A DNA stretch of 64,000 nt from Haematospirillum jordaniae (GTDB lineage Bacteria > Pseudomonadota > Alphaproteobacteria > Rhodospirillales > Rhodospirillaceae): contig NZ_CP014525.1 of assembly GCF_001611975.1 (NCBI RefSeq), forward strand, positions 302,001-366,000, read 5' to 3'. The position numbers and the translations under genes were made by a program. How positions within the stretch are numbered: position 1 is the first letter of the stretch; every line of letters starts with the position of its first letter. The notes beneath the pieces are model-generated. The model worked only from the letters and a program-made list of their open reading frames with translations. It made no database searches and was not told where the DNA came from. Below are positions 18,526 through 25,934 of this stretch, in pieces.

Positions 18526-18957
18526 TCAGCGAAACAAGGCACCGGAAGCAGCATCCTGTAGCGCAATAGCCCATGGCCTGCAGACTAGGACCTTCTTCGT
18601 CAGAGCAGTCAGAAGGCGCACCGGCGTTACGGGTATTGACAGGGGATGATGATCAAAGAGAAGCACATGTCCCTCTTGAATGGTAAAGTGCAGGCCCGCT
18701 GTTTTCGCAGCACGGATCAGGGCCGCAATGCCCTCCATCCGCTCCGGTCGCCCCGGAACTGTGCAGATACTGGTTGCCATTGTCAGACGAGCCCGCCCCT
18801 GCTTCTCAAGGAAACGACAACTCCACGTCAGTCCGTGACTGGAAAAAGAGAAGTCAAGAGGACCAATGGTCCGGCGGCGCGAAACCGCACCCTCTTCGTC
18901 AAAAGACAACGACTTCAGGCTCAGGGCCTCTTCATGATGCAGGATGGAAACGCTCAC
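18526..18957 (-). CDS. Conserved-looking hypothetical protein
   Basis: 143 residues from a GTG with a strong AGGAGAGG site 7 bases upstream, which argues that the gene is real. Soluble, mixed alpha/beta, no signal peptide, no recognised motif. It converges on the LysM gene with only 10 bases between stops. Function unknown. Confidence 0.65.
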   Translation of the reverse strand: MSVSILHHEEALSLKSLSFDEEGAVSRRRTIGPLDFSFSSHGLTWSCRFLEKQGRARLTMATSICTVPGRPERMEGIAALIRAAKTAGLHFTIQEGHVLLFDHHPLSIPVTPVRLLTALTKKVLVCRPWAIALQDAASGALFR

Positions 18958-19182
18958 GCTACACCTCTCCTGTAACTAGGCCCCGGATCTGATATAGAGG
19001 CCTACGGCCCTACAAGCCTATGATGGCACCCCCGACAGAAGAGGGCTATACTCAAACGCTCAGATTCACTGCTGGGAAACACTGTACTTCCTATCATGAC
19101 AAGAGAGGTCTATTCTGGCCGGGCCGCATAGGTACCCTTGGTTGCTTGCGGTGCTGTGTTGTCCATTGCAAGAAGGTTGATC

Positions 19183-19893
19183 GTGAAATCTGTCGACGTC
19201 CCCTGGAGCCGCTTCCTGATGCCCCCTCTACATGAGGAGGGGCCTCGTTTTCTTGCCGTCTTCGCAGCTCTGGCTCTTGTCCTGTACCTGCTGACAGGGT
19301 GGCCTGGCGGCCTGATCGGCTTGGTTGGTACAGTGTGGTGCTTTTTCTTCTTCCGCGATCCAGTGCGCTACGTGCCGACCCGCCCCGGACTTATGATCAG
19401 CCCGGCCAGCGGTGTGGTACAAATGATCGGGGAAATGGCCCCCCCCCCTGAACTGGGATTGGGTGATACAGCGGTCACACGCGTATCCGTCTTCATGAGC
19501 GTGTTTGACTGCCACGTCAACCGGATCCCGTGCGCGGGTGAAATACGCTCTGTGGTTTACAAACCGGGACGATTCGTAAATGCCACACTGGACAAGGCCA
19601 GCGAAGACAACGAGCGTAACGGGCTACGCATCGCCCTGCCCGATGGCCGGGAATATGGTGTCGTACAGATTGCCGGGCTGATTGCGCGGCGCATTCGCTG
19701 CGATGTGCATGAGGGCCAGACTTGCCAGACCGGTGATCGTTTTGGCCTAATTCGCTTTGGGTCACGTCTGGACATTTATCTGCCTCCCGGCACCAACCCC
19801 TTGGTGGTCCTTGGTCAGGTTTGCGTATCTGGTGAAACCGTGCTGGCCGATCTGACAGCAGACGAACCAGCCCGTGAAGGAAAGGCTTTATAA
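19183..19893 (+). CDS. psd: Phosphatidylserine decarboxylase proenzyme
   Basis: About 236 residues, the short form of the family. Converts phosphatidylserine to phosphatidylethanolamine. One or two N-terminal membrane helices (about 20-50), FFRDPVRYVP, VFMSVFDCHVNR (catalytic His region) and near the C terminus IRFGSRLDIYLP, whose Gly-Ser pair is the self-cleavage site that creates the pyruvoyl group. The GTG at 19183 has AAGG upstream and fits the family start. It is followed 2 bases later by pssA, so the two steps of phosphatidylethanolamine synthesis are one operon. Confidence 0.95.
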   Translation: MKSVDVPWSRFLMPPLHEEGPRFLAVFAALALVLYLLTGWPGGLIGLVGTVWCFFFFRDPVRYVPTRPGLMISPASGVVQMIGEMAPPPELGLGDTAVTRVSVFMSVFDCHVNRIPCAGEIRSVVYKPGRFVNATLDKASEDNERNGLRIALPDGREYGVVQIAGLIARRIRCDVHEGQTCQTGDRFGLIRFGSRLDIYLPPGTNPLVVLGQVCVSGETVLADLTADEPAREGKAL

Positions 19894-19895
19894 TC

Positions 19896-20744
19896 ATGCC
19901 GCTGCACCATACGGCACGCTTGCAAAGCCTGTCGTTCAACAAAATGCTGCCGAACCTGATTACCCTGCTGGCCCTGTCAGCAGGATTGACATCTATACGC
20001 TACGGCCTGCGCGGTGAATTCGGTCACGCTGTCATTGCCATATTCTTTGCCGCTGTCTTTGACGGTATAGACGGCCGCGTAGCTAGGATGCTGCAATCCA
20101 CATCCAAATTCGGTGCCGAGCTGGACAGCCTTTCAGATGTGGTCAGCTTCGGCGTTGCACCAGCTGTTCTGCTGTATATGTGGAGCATGAGCAGCGCCGG
20201 CGGTATCGGGTGGGCCATCTGTGTCCTTTTTGCCCTGTGCATGGCCTTGCGTCTTGCACGGTTCAACACCATGCTGGGTGAGCCGGACCTTCCATCGTAC
20301 GCACATAACTACTTTGTTGGCACTCCGGCGCCGGCAGCGGCCTTCCTTGGCGTCCTGCCCATGGTCATGTCCTTTGAATTTGAGGGGGGTGTGTTTTCCA
20401 GCCCGTGGCTGGTTGGCCCGTACATGCTCGGCGTATCGTTTCTGATGGTCAGCCGGATCCCAACCTATTCCATGAAGCGGTTCCGCATCCCAACCCGCTG
20501 GGTTCTGCCTTTCATGATTGGGATCGGCCTGCTAGCAACATTCTTGGTGACGGAACCGTGGTCAACATTAGGCATAGTGGGGCTGATTTATCTGGGAAGC
20601 ATTCCCTTTGCGCGCTCATCTTTCCTCCGCCTTGAGAAACGTGCCCTGACAGGAAGCTCGAACGAAACACCAAACGGAAACCACACAAACCCGGAAGATC
20701 CGGAGCAGGGCGTACAGCAAGTAACAGACCGCCCCTTGCATTGA
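19896..20744 (+). CDS. pssA: CDP-diacylglycerol-serine O-phosphatidyltransferase
   Basis: 282 residues. Makes phosphatidylserine, the substrate of the upstream-encoded decarboxylase. The CDP-alcohol phosphotransferase motif is DGIDGRVARML followed by GAELDSLSDVVSF (about 50-80). Multiple membrane helices; N-terminal NKMLPNLITLLALSAG is typical of type II PssA. A polar tail of about 35 residues follows the last helix. Starts 2 bases after the psd stop. Confidence 0.96.
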   Translation: MPLHHTARLQSLSFNKMLPNLITLLALSAGLTSIRYGLRGEFGHAVIAIFFAAVFDGIDGRVARMLQSTSKFGAELDSLSDVVSFGVAPAVLLYMWSMSSAGGIGWAICVLFALCMALRLARFNTMLGEPDLPSYAHNYFVGTPAPAAAFLGVLPMVMSFEFEGGVFSSPWLVGPYMLGVSFLMVSRIPTYSMKRFRIPTRWVLPFMIGIGLLATFLVTEPWSTLGIVGLIYLGSIPFARSSFLRLEKRALTGSSNETPNGNHTNPEDPEQGVQQVTDRPLH

Positions 20745-20769
20745 AACAAACCCAGCCCGCAGAACTGGC

Positions 20770-21705
20770 TCAGGTCTCTTCACCTGATGAATCAGCCGTT
20801 TTGCGGGCAAGGGGATGGGCACGGATCACAACGTCGTGCAGACGCTGTTCCATCACATGGGTATAGATCTCGGTTGTTGCAATGTCCCGATGCCCCAGCA
20901 TCTGCTGCACGCTTCGCAAATCAGCATCACGGGCCAGAAGATGGGTTGCAAACGAGTGCCGCAAAACGTGAGGTGATACACGGGCCGGGTCCATGCCTGC
21001 TGTCTTTGTGATTTCACGCAGGATACGGAAAAAGCCATCGCGGGTCAGGTGCCCGCTCTTTCCTGTAGAAGGAAAAAGCCAGCGGCTGTCTTTCTTTGCT
21101 TTCTGCAGATCATGTTCACGCACAGGCAACCAATCCCGGATGGCACTGCGCGCTGACCGTGTAAGGGGGACAAGACGCTCCCGGGATCCTTTTCCCATCA
21201 CCCGCAGGCTTTCCTGATCCCGCGCAACAGCAGCAAGCGGAAGCCCGACAAGCTCTGACACACGAATACCAGTGGCGTAAAGAATCTCGAGAAGGGCCGT
21301 GCTCCGTATCCCTGCAAAACCGGAAGACATCCGGGCTGCATCCAGAAGACGTGAAACCTCTTGCTCGGACAAGAATCGTGGCAACATGCGCCCCAAGCGA
21401 GGATTATCAAGATTTGTGGTTGGATCATCTCGCCTGATGTCTTCCACCAGAAGAAAACCAAAAAACTGACGCAATGTTGAAAGACGACGTGATGCCGTGC
21501 GCGGAGACATCGCCCGTTCATCCAAGGAGCGAACATAGCGGCGCAGATCAGCCTCAGACAAAGCTGCCACATTCACATGCGGGCAATGCTCAGCCATATC
21601 CAACAAATCCCGGCGATACGCCTCCAGCGTCCGCAGGCTTGCACCGCGTTCTACCGCCATCATTTCCAGAAAAGATTCAATGTGGTGAAGGCCTTGCGCG
21701 CCCAC
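20770..21705 (-). CDS. xerD: Site-specific tyrosine recombinase
   Basis: 311 residues from a GTG preceded by GGGGGAG and AAGGA. N-terminal SAM-like core-binding domain, then the catalytic domain with Arg (ATGIRVSELVGL), Lys (MGKGSRERLVPL), HxxR (SPHVLRHSFATHLL), His (LGHRDIATTEIYTH) and the nucleophile Tyr in that last motif. This is the pattern of chromosomal XerD, which resolves chromosome dimers with XerC at dif. It is a housekeeping copy, not an integrase. A 42-residue membrane peptide gene lies just upstream. The toxin operon starts beyond that, transcribed in the opposite direction. Confidence 0.93.
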   Translation of the reverse strand: MGAQGLHHIESFLEMMAVERGASLRTLEAYRRDLLDMAEHCPHVNVAALSEADLRRYVRSLDERAMSPRTASRRLSTLRQFFGFLLVEDIRRDDPTTNLDNPRLGRMLPRFLSEQEVSRLLDAARMSSGFAGIRSTALLEILYATGIRVSELVGLPLAAVARDQESLRVMGKGSRERLVPLTRSARSAIRDWLPVREHDLQKAKKDSRWLFPSTGKSGHLTRDGFFRILREITKTAGMDPARVSPHVLRHSFATHLLARDADLRSVQQMLGHRDIATTEIYTHVMEQRLHDVVIRAHPLARKTADSSGEET

Positions 21706-21757
21706 TCCTTACTCTCCCCCACACATACAGGTCAGGCAAAACAAGTTGCCCACACGT

Positions 21758-21886
21758 CTACCCTGCCACACGTTCAGAGCGCACAACCTTCTCGAAAGAA
21801 ACACGCGGGGGAGGCATATCCCATGTAGCCAGGAAAACAGCACCACCCACCAAGGACAACAACAAGACAGCCAAGAGAAAACGCAT
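21758..21886 (-). CDS. 42-residue single-pass membrane peptide upstream of xerD
   Basis: Reads MRFLLAVLLLSLVGGAVFLA, then TWDMPPPRVSFEKVVRSERV and AG, on the reverse strand. It has an N-terminal membrane helix and a Pro-rich/charged tail. The gene is upstream of xerD on the same strand, 52 bases away. Similar very short proteins with a helix followed by TWDxPPP occur next to xerD in other alphaproteobacteria as I recall them, so I think it is real and conserved. Function unknown. It is easily missed because of its length. Confidence 0.6.
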   Translation of the reverse strand: MRFLLAVLLLSLVGGAVFLATWDMPPPRVSFEKVVRSERVAG

Positions 21887-22048
21887 CACCACACTCTTCT
21901 ATGATCACAACCCACATCTATAGCTCGCCTACGCGCAAGACCGCGGCAGTCTAGACTGTCAGGCTCTGCACGCCTACTCACTTTTTCCGCCCGGGCCCCG
22001 CGGGATACAATGCACCTCACTAAAGATGAGAAAAACTCACTCTAATTA

Positions 22049-22058
22049 CATCATGATG
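22049..22058. promoter_or_regulatory. Palindrome CATCATGATG upstream of the toxin operon
   Basis: Perfect 10-base palindrome in A+T-rich DNA 71 bases before the first toxin gene. A possible operator. It resembles half of an iron-box-like sequence only loosely, so a Fur link (known for Shiga toxin 1) is speculative. Confidence 0.35.
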
Positions 22059-22074
22059 ATATTTCCAGACGCGT

Positions 22075-22088
22075 ATACACGAGTGTAT
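22075..22088. promoter_or_regulatory. Inverted repeat ATACAC-GA-GTGTAT in the toxin promoter region
   Basis: Perfect 6-bp arms with a 2-base spacer, followed by T-rich DNA (TTTTTTCG). The short spacer favours a protein-binding site rather than an RNA hairpin. Located 40 bases before the first toxin gene, where an operator or activator site would be expected. Confidence 0.4.
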
Positions 22089-22128
22089 TTTTTCGTTTCT
22101 GTTTTTTTAATTCAAGGAACGAAAAAAT

Positions 22129-22470
22129 ATGAAAAAAGCTATAGCCATCATGTCCACTATTTTTATCTCATACACAATGAACAACGACGCGAAAGCTAGA
22201 GGCCCTGCTGTATGTTTTGATAATGCAAGAGTCACCTTGGTAAAAGTTCATGATAATTATGACGTTCATTTTTCAACAACAGGATCAACAAATGGAAGGG
22301 ATTTTAAATACGGCACAATAAATAGCGGAATTAATTACGATGGGACAAAAGGTATGCACAAGATGCTGTCCTTGGCCTTGGCTACAGGAATCAAAGTACG
22401 CGGCGAGGCTGATTATTCTAGTGACTGCGAAAAACAGACCATAAAGAGCCTAACACTTCTTTCTGATTGA
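22129..22470 (+). CDS. Candidate B subunit of a Shiga-like AB5 toxin
   Basis: 113 residues. The signal peptide runs to about residue 23 (NDAKA), leaving a mature chain of about 90 residues, near the size of AB5 B subunits (69 in Shiga toxin, 103 in cholera toxin). Two cysteines only, Cys29 near the mature N terminus and Cys100 late in the chain, as in the single disulfide of those subunits. Before the second cysteine comes KMLSLALATGIKVRG, which resembles the Shiga B helix-strand segment SLLLSAQITGMTVTI; beta-strand-like segments flank it. A good AAGGAA site lies 9 bases upstream of the ATG. G+C is about 38 % over three sampled 60-base lines, well below the neighbours. The A chain gene follows after 9 bases. 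The family assignment is inference from pattern and context; a fold comparison is needed. Confidence 0.7.
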   Translation: MKKAIAIMSTIFISYTMNNDAKARGPAVCFDNARVTLVKVHDNYDVHFSTTGSTNGRDFKYGTINSGINYDGTKGMHKMLSLALATGIKVRGEADYSSDCEKQTIKSLTLLSD

Positions 22471-22479
22471 GGTTTTTGC

Positions 22480-23715
22480 ATGAAATTACAAACATTTATA
22501 AATAAAAATAATTATAGGTTATTTTTATTATTATCATCTATTATTTGCGCCTTTGCATCGCTGCCTGCAGCGGCGCAAACGAAGCCCCACGTCGTCTATC
22601 TGCGTCATGCATCACCTACTGACAGCAACGATGATCGTCACACCTACCTCGAAGAAATTACTAGATTACGCTCAGCATTGACGGGGGAAACCGCAGAAAA
22701 TGCCGCATCATCTTATCCATCGGGATCACGGATACCTCCCTACGCCCCCGGGTCATTGCGATACACGCGCATCAGCAATGGCCGGTCTTTAGTAGATTTC
22801 ATTAATCTGGATAGAGACAACAGGACCCCCACAGGGAATTCTGTAAGCTTGGTTGTTCGTGACAGGGATCTTTACGTTCTGGGCTTCATTAATGGACCAC
22901 CGGGAAGGCGTGTTTTTTTCAGAATGCGGGAACTGCGTCCGGGCTCTAGGGAGTCAATGCCATCAACTCAGACTTGGCCCAGCACAAGAACTGTCGACTT
23001 GCCATTTTCTTATGATTATCCAGACATCGAACGGGTAGCAGGACTTTCTCGATACGGGCAAATCCATGATCAATACGATGGCATCCAGCCCAACAGCATC
23101 AGGGTATCCATGCGAACTTTAAGGCAGTCCGTTGTGATTCTGTCTGAGTATGATGGAACACCCCATGATCATGAGGCCGATGCAGAAATCGCCATGTCGC
23201 TCCTGCGCATTGTTGTTGCCTATTTTGAAGGGATGCGTTTCCACGACATTTCAAACAGGATACATGAAGCACGCCTCGATGAGGGATATTCATGGACCGT
23301 CGACTATCGGGCTGCCGTTATTACAAATAACTGGAGGAGTCTGACGGAGTTTGGATCGAGAACAACACTACGCAGTAGTGATACGGACTCTGACAACATA
23401 TCCCAGAGAATGGAACTCAGGGGACGGCGACGTCCCTCGGAAGAGCCAAGAATATGGGTTACTTCAAGCTTGGAGGACATCAACAACCACCTGCAAAGCT
23501 GGGGAGCTATTTTGGCGGTTGCACTAACTCCACGATGGGTTGTTCCGGACGCAGGCAGTTGTTCACATCGCCAACGTCGTGACGTAAGCTCTCTTGAAGC
23601 GCCTCCCTTGGAATTAAAAGGCGAATGCGAGAAGCTGCTCCTGCAAATTGGCAGTACATTCTTCGATCGCAGCACTGGATATGCTGTTCTGGAATCAGCG
23701 ATCTCGACTTACTGA
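22480..23715 (+). CDS. Shiga toxin-like A chain (ribosome-inactivating protein)
   Basis: 411 residues. Signal peptide about 1-33 (LPAAAQ). The N-glycosidase domain follows the Shiga A1 order: YLEEITRLRSALT (57-69), VVRDRDLYVLGFING (125-139), YDYPDIERVAGLSR (178-191), LLRIVVAYFEGMRF (241-254) and ITNNWRSLT (281-289). These supply all five expected active-site residues: Tyr132, Tyr180, Glu250, Arg253, Trp285. Next come Cys361, the furin-type site RQRR (364-367) and Cys383, as in the Shiga A1/A2 loop, then an A2-like tail FFDRSTGYAVLESAISTY similar to Shiga FWD/LWDSSTLGAILMRRTISS. Members of this family remove one adenine from large-subunit rRNA and stop translation. TGAGG overlapping the B stop codon serves as ribosome site, so A is coupled to B. 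Gene is intact, with lower G+C than its neighbours. Ricin-type plant proteins share the domain but lack the A2 tail. Confidence 0.93.
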   Translation: MKLQTFINKNNYRLFLLLSSIICAFASLPAAAQTKPHVVYLRHASPTDSNDDRHTYLEEITRLRSALTGETAENAASSYPSGSRIPPYAPGSLRYTRISNGRSLVDFINLDRDNRTPTGNSVSLVVRDRDLYVLGFINGPPGRRVFFRMRELRPGSRESMPSTQTWPSTRTVDLPFSYDYPDIERVAGLSRYGQIHDQYDGIQPNSIRVSMRTLRQSVVILSEYDGTPHDHEADAEIAMSLLRIVVAYFEGMRFHDISNRIHEARLDEGYSWTVDYRAAVITNNWRSLTEFGSRTTLRSSDTDSDNISQRMELRGRRRPSEEPRIWVTSSLEDINNHLQSWGAILAVALTPRWVVPDAGSCSHRQRRDVSSLEAPPLELKGECEKLLLQIGSTFFDRSTGYAVLESAISTY

Positions 23716-24167
23716 AGAAGCAAAGTCACCTCATAATCATGGAAATAACAATGTATATTATGGTCTTGGCAAGAATGCTCCAGGAACAGATTGCCTAAAG
23801 TCGAACAATATGACTTGACCCCCTGATGTCAAAGAGGCCAGTGGATTACAGACGTACTTCCGATAGATAAAAAGAAAACACCATGGGACATCTCTTTGGT
23901 GTTCTCTCATGCATAACACTTTGAGAACCAAAGGCAAAAGCTACACTGGAACACTGCTGCACCCACCAAGACCAACTGCCCACGGCCGTGCAGCCGCACT
24001 GAATGCCGCCTGAAGGAAAGCCGCTTGTAGAATATAAGCGAGCTAATACGTGAACAGGCTGCACTCCACTAACTACCAGCATGCATGCTTGGCACGGTTG
24101 CCCCTTGCCCTACGCCGCAAACCCGGAAACAATGCGGAAATCTCAGTCAAGAATACAAATTTTATCA
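23716..24167. other. Non-coding stretch after the toxin operon
   Basis: 452 bases without a credible gene. It holds a weak hairpin (AACACCA 23877-23883 with TGGTGTT 23897-23903) followed by CTCTC that may end the toxin transcript, a palindrome CACGGCCGTG (23981-23990) and the promoter of aroK. Base composition shifts from A+T-rich to the chromosomal average across this stretch. No transposase, integrase remnant or tRNA is visible. Confidence 0.4.
23877..23903 (+). terminator. Possible terminator of the toxin operon
   Basis: A 7-bp stem (AACACCA/TGGTGTT) with a 13-base loop, 162 bases after the A-chain stop. No proper T-run follows, so termination is uncertain. Confidence 0.3.
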
Positions 24168-24752
24168 ATGTCGCACGCCCCGAACCAAGCCCCCACTCAA
24201 TCGAAGTGCCCCTCCCCCTCGCGCAGCCTCGTGCTTGTTGGCTTGATGGGAGCCGGGAAAAGCGTGGTCGGGAGAAGACTGGCCAAGCAGCTGAGCCTGC
24301 CATTTCATGACTCTGATGCCGAAGTGGAAAAAGCGGCCGGCTGTACCATAAATGACCTGTTCTCACAGTTTGGTGAAGCGGATTTCCGGGCCGGAGAAGC
24401 CAAGGTGATTGCCCGCCTCCTAAATGGTGCCCCGTGCGTTCTGGCAACAGGCGGCGGAGCCTTCTTGGCCGAGGAAACACGCGACCTTATCACCCATCGT
24501 GCCGTGTCAATATGGCTACGGGCGGAGCTGGATCTGCTGGTTTCACGCACAACAGGGCGTATACACCGCCCGCTGCTGAACCAAGGTAATCTGCGTGAAA
24601 CACTGGAACGCCTGATACGAGAACGCTACCCCATATACGCCAGCGCTGACATCGTCATCGAGGCTAGGGACGAATCTCCCGGCACGACCTGTCGCCGCAT
24701 TCGCAGGGCACTTGCCCACTTCACCCACGGCTCTGTCATGGATTCTGAATGA
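24168..24752 (+). CDS. aroK: Shikimate kinase
   Basis: About 194 residues. Phosphorylates shikimate in aromatic amino acid synthesis. P-loop GLMGAGKS (about 26-33), the shikimate-binding Asp in FHDSDAEVEKAAG, the FRAGEAKVI helix and ATGGGAFL. The start is uncertain: in-frame ATGs at 24081, 24132 and 24168 all lack strong ribosome sites; the last gives the usual short lead before LVLVGLMGAGKS. It overlaps aroB by 4 bases. Confidence 0.93.
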   Translation: MSHAPNQAPTQSKCPSPSRSLVLVGLMGAGKSVVGRRLAKQLSLPFHDSDAEVEKAAGCTINDLFSQFGEADFRAGEAKVIARLLNGAPCVLATGGGAFLAEETRDLITHRAVSIWLRAELDLLVSRTTGRIHRPLLNQGNLRETLERLIRERYPIYASADIVIEARDESPGTTCRRIRRALAHFTHGSVMDSE

Positions 24753-25900
24753 TGCCTGCCCCGGAAATGTACCGTCATTTGACTGTTGATCTTGGTCCAC
24801 GGTCCTACGACATCCTGATTGGTCACGGGCTGCTGGCACAGGCGGGCAGATTGACCGCTGAAATAACCAAGGGGCGCCACGCCTTTATTGTCACAGATCA
24901 GAATGTTGCTCCCCTTTACCTAGATACCCTGCAACACAGCTTGGCAGAGAGCGGGTTCCGCACCGGGCAAGCCATTCTGCACCCCGGTGAGCACAGCAAA
25001 ACGTTCCAGACCCTGCAGGCTTTACAAGAACAAATGCTCGCCAACCACTGCGAGCGCTCTTCCCTGGTCATAGCCCTAGGGGGTGGTGTCGTCGGCGATA
25101 TAGCTGGCTTTGCTGCCGCAACGTTGCTTCGGGGCATTGATTTCGTTCAGATCCCAACGACCCTTCTGGCCCAGGTTGACAGTTCCGTAGGGGGTAAAAC
25201 GGGCATCAACACCGCGCACGGAAAGAATCTGGTCGGGGCCTTTCACCAACCGCTCAGGGTCATCACAGATACGGACACCTTGTCCACCCTGCCCGCACGG
25301 GAGCGTCTGGCCGGCTATGCGGAAGTTGCCAAATACGGGCTGATCGACGATGCCACATTCTGGCACTGGCTGGAAGACAATGGGCCTGCTGTGCTATCAC
25401 TGGATACAGCGGCACTGGCACAAGCCATCCATACCAGCTGCGTGGCCAAGGCTAGACTTGTCGGTGCAGACGAACGCGAAAGCGGTGTACGCGCCCTCCT
25501 GAATCTTGGACATACATTCGGTCATGCCTTGGAGCGTGCATACAACTATGACGGCACCCTGCTGCATGGCGAAGCTGTGGCGATTGGCATGATTATGGCC
25601 TTTGACCTCTCGGCACGCATGGGACTGTGCCAACCCACCGATACTGACAGGATCCGCCATCACTTCCAAACACTTGGCCTGCCAGTTGCACCCCCGCTCC
25701 ATAAGGAATGCCCGCTGGATGCAGACCGCCTTGTCGAGTACATGGCATCAGACAAGAAAGCCAAGGATGGCACCGTGACTTTCGTCCTGTCACGTGGAAT
25801 TGGGCAGGCTTTCCTGTGCCGGGATGTTGTGCCTGCCGATGTTTCGGGTATCCTGCAACAGGCGCTGACCTCTGCCCGAAGTACCATTACTGGTCCCTGA
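24749..25900 (+). CDS. aroB: 3-Dehydroquinate synthase
   Basis: 383 residues. Second step of the shikimate pathway, NAD- and metal-dependent. Motifs: VTDQNVAPLY, HPGEHSKTF, LGGGVVGDIAGFAAATLLRG (about 110-129), PTTLLAQVDSSVGGKTGIN, and the metal-binding residues in YAEVAKYGLI, LNLGHTFGHALE and LLHGEAVAIGM. Length is normal. Overlaps aroK (ATGA) and is followed 34 bases later by a CorC-like gene, an arrangement usual in this group. Confidence 0.97.
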   Translation: MMPAPEMYRHLTVDLGPRSYDILIGHGLLAQAGRLTAEITKGRHAFIVTDQNVAPLYLDTLQHSLAESGFRTGQAILHPGEHSKTFQTLQALQEQMLANHCERSSLVIALGGGVVGDIAGFAAATLLRGIDFVQIPTTLLAQVDSSVGGKTGINTAHGKNLVGAFHQPLRVITDTDTLSTLPARERLAGYAEVAKYGLIDDATFWHWLEDNGPAVLSLDTAALAQAIHTSCVAKARLVGADERESGVRALLNLGHTFGHALERAYNYDGTLLHGEAVAIGMIMAFDLSARMGLCQPTDTDRIRHHFQTLGLPVAPPLHKECPLDADRLVEYMASDKKAKDGTVTFVLSRGIGQAFLCRDVVPADVSGILQQALTSARSTITGP

Positions 25901-25934
25901 AAACAAACTGGAAAGGCCCGTGCGGGCATAGACC

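Noticed and set aside
20770..21705. xerD as the integrase of a mobile element carrying the toxin
   Set aside because: It has the motifs and length of the chromosomal XerD and is not linked to phage genes; proximity is more likely coincidental.
22480..23715. ADP-ribosyltransferase-type A subunit (cholera/typhoid toxin class)
   Set aside because: The conserved blocks, the Glu-x-x-Arg pair and the Trp motif match N-glycosidases, and no ADP-ribosyltransferase Arg/STS/ExE pattern is visible.
23846..24082. 78-residue minus-strand frame downstream of the toxin
   Set aside because: Unusual Ser/Cys/Trp-rich composition, no match to a transposase or immunity protein, no ribosome site.
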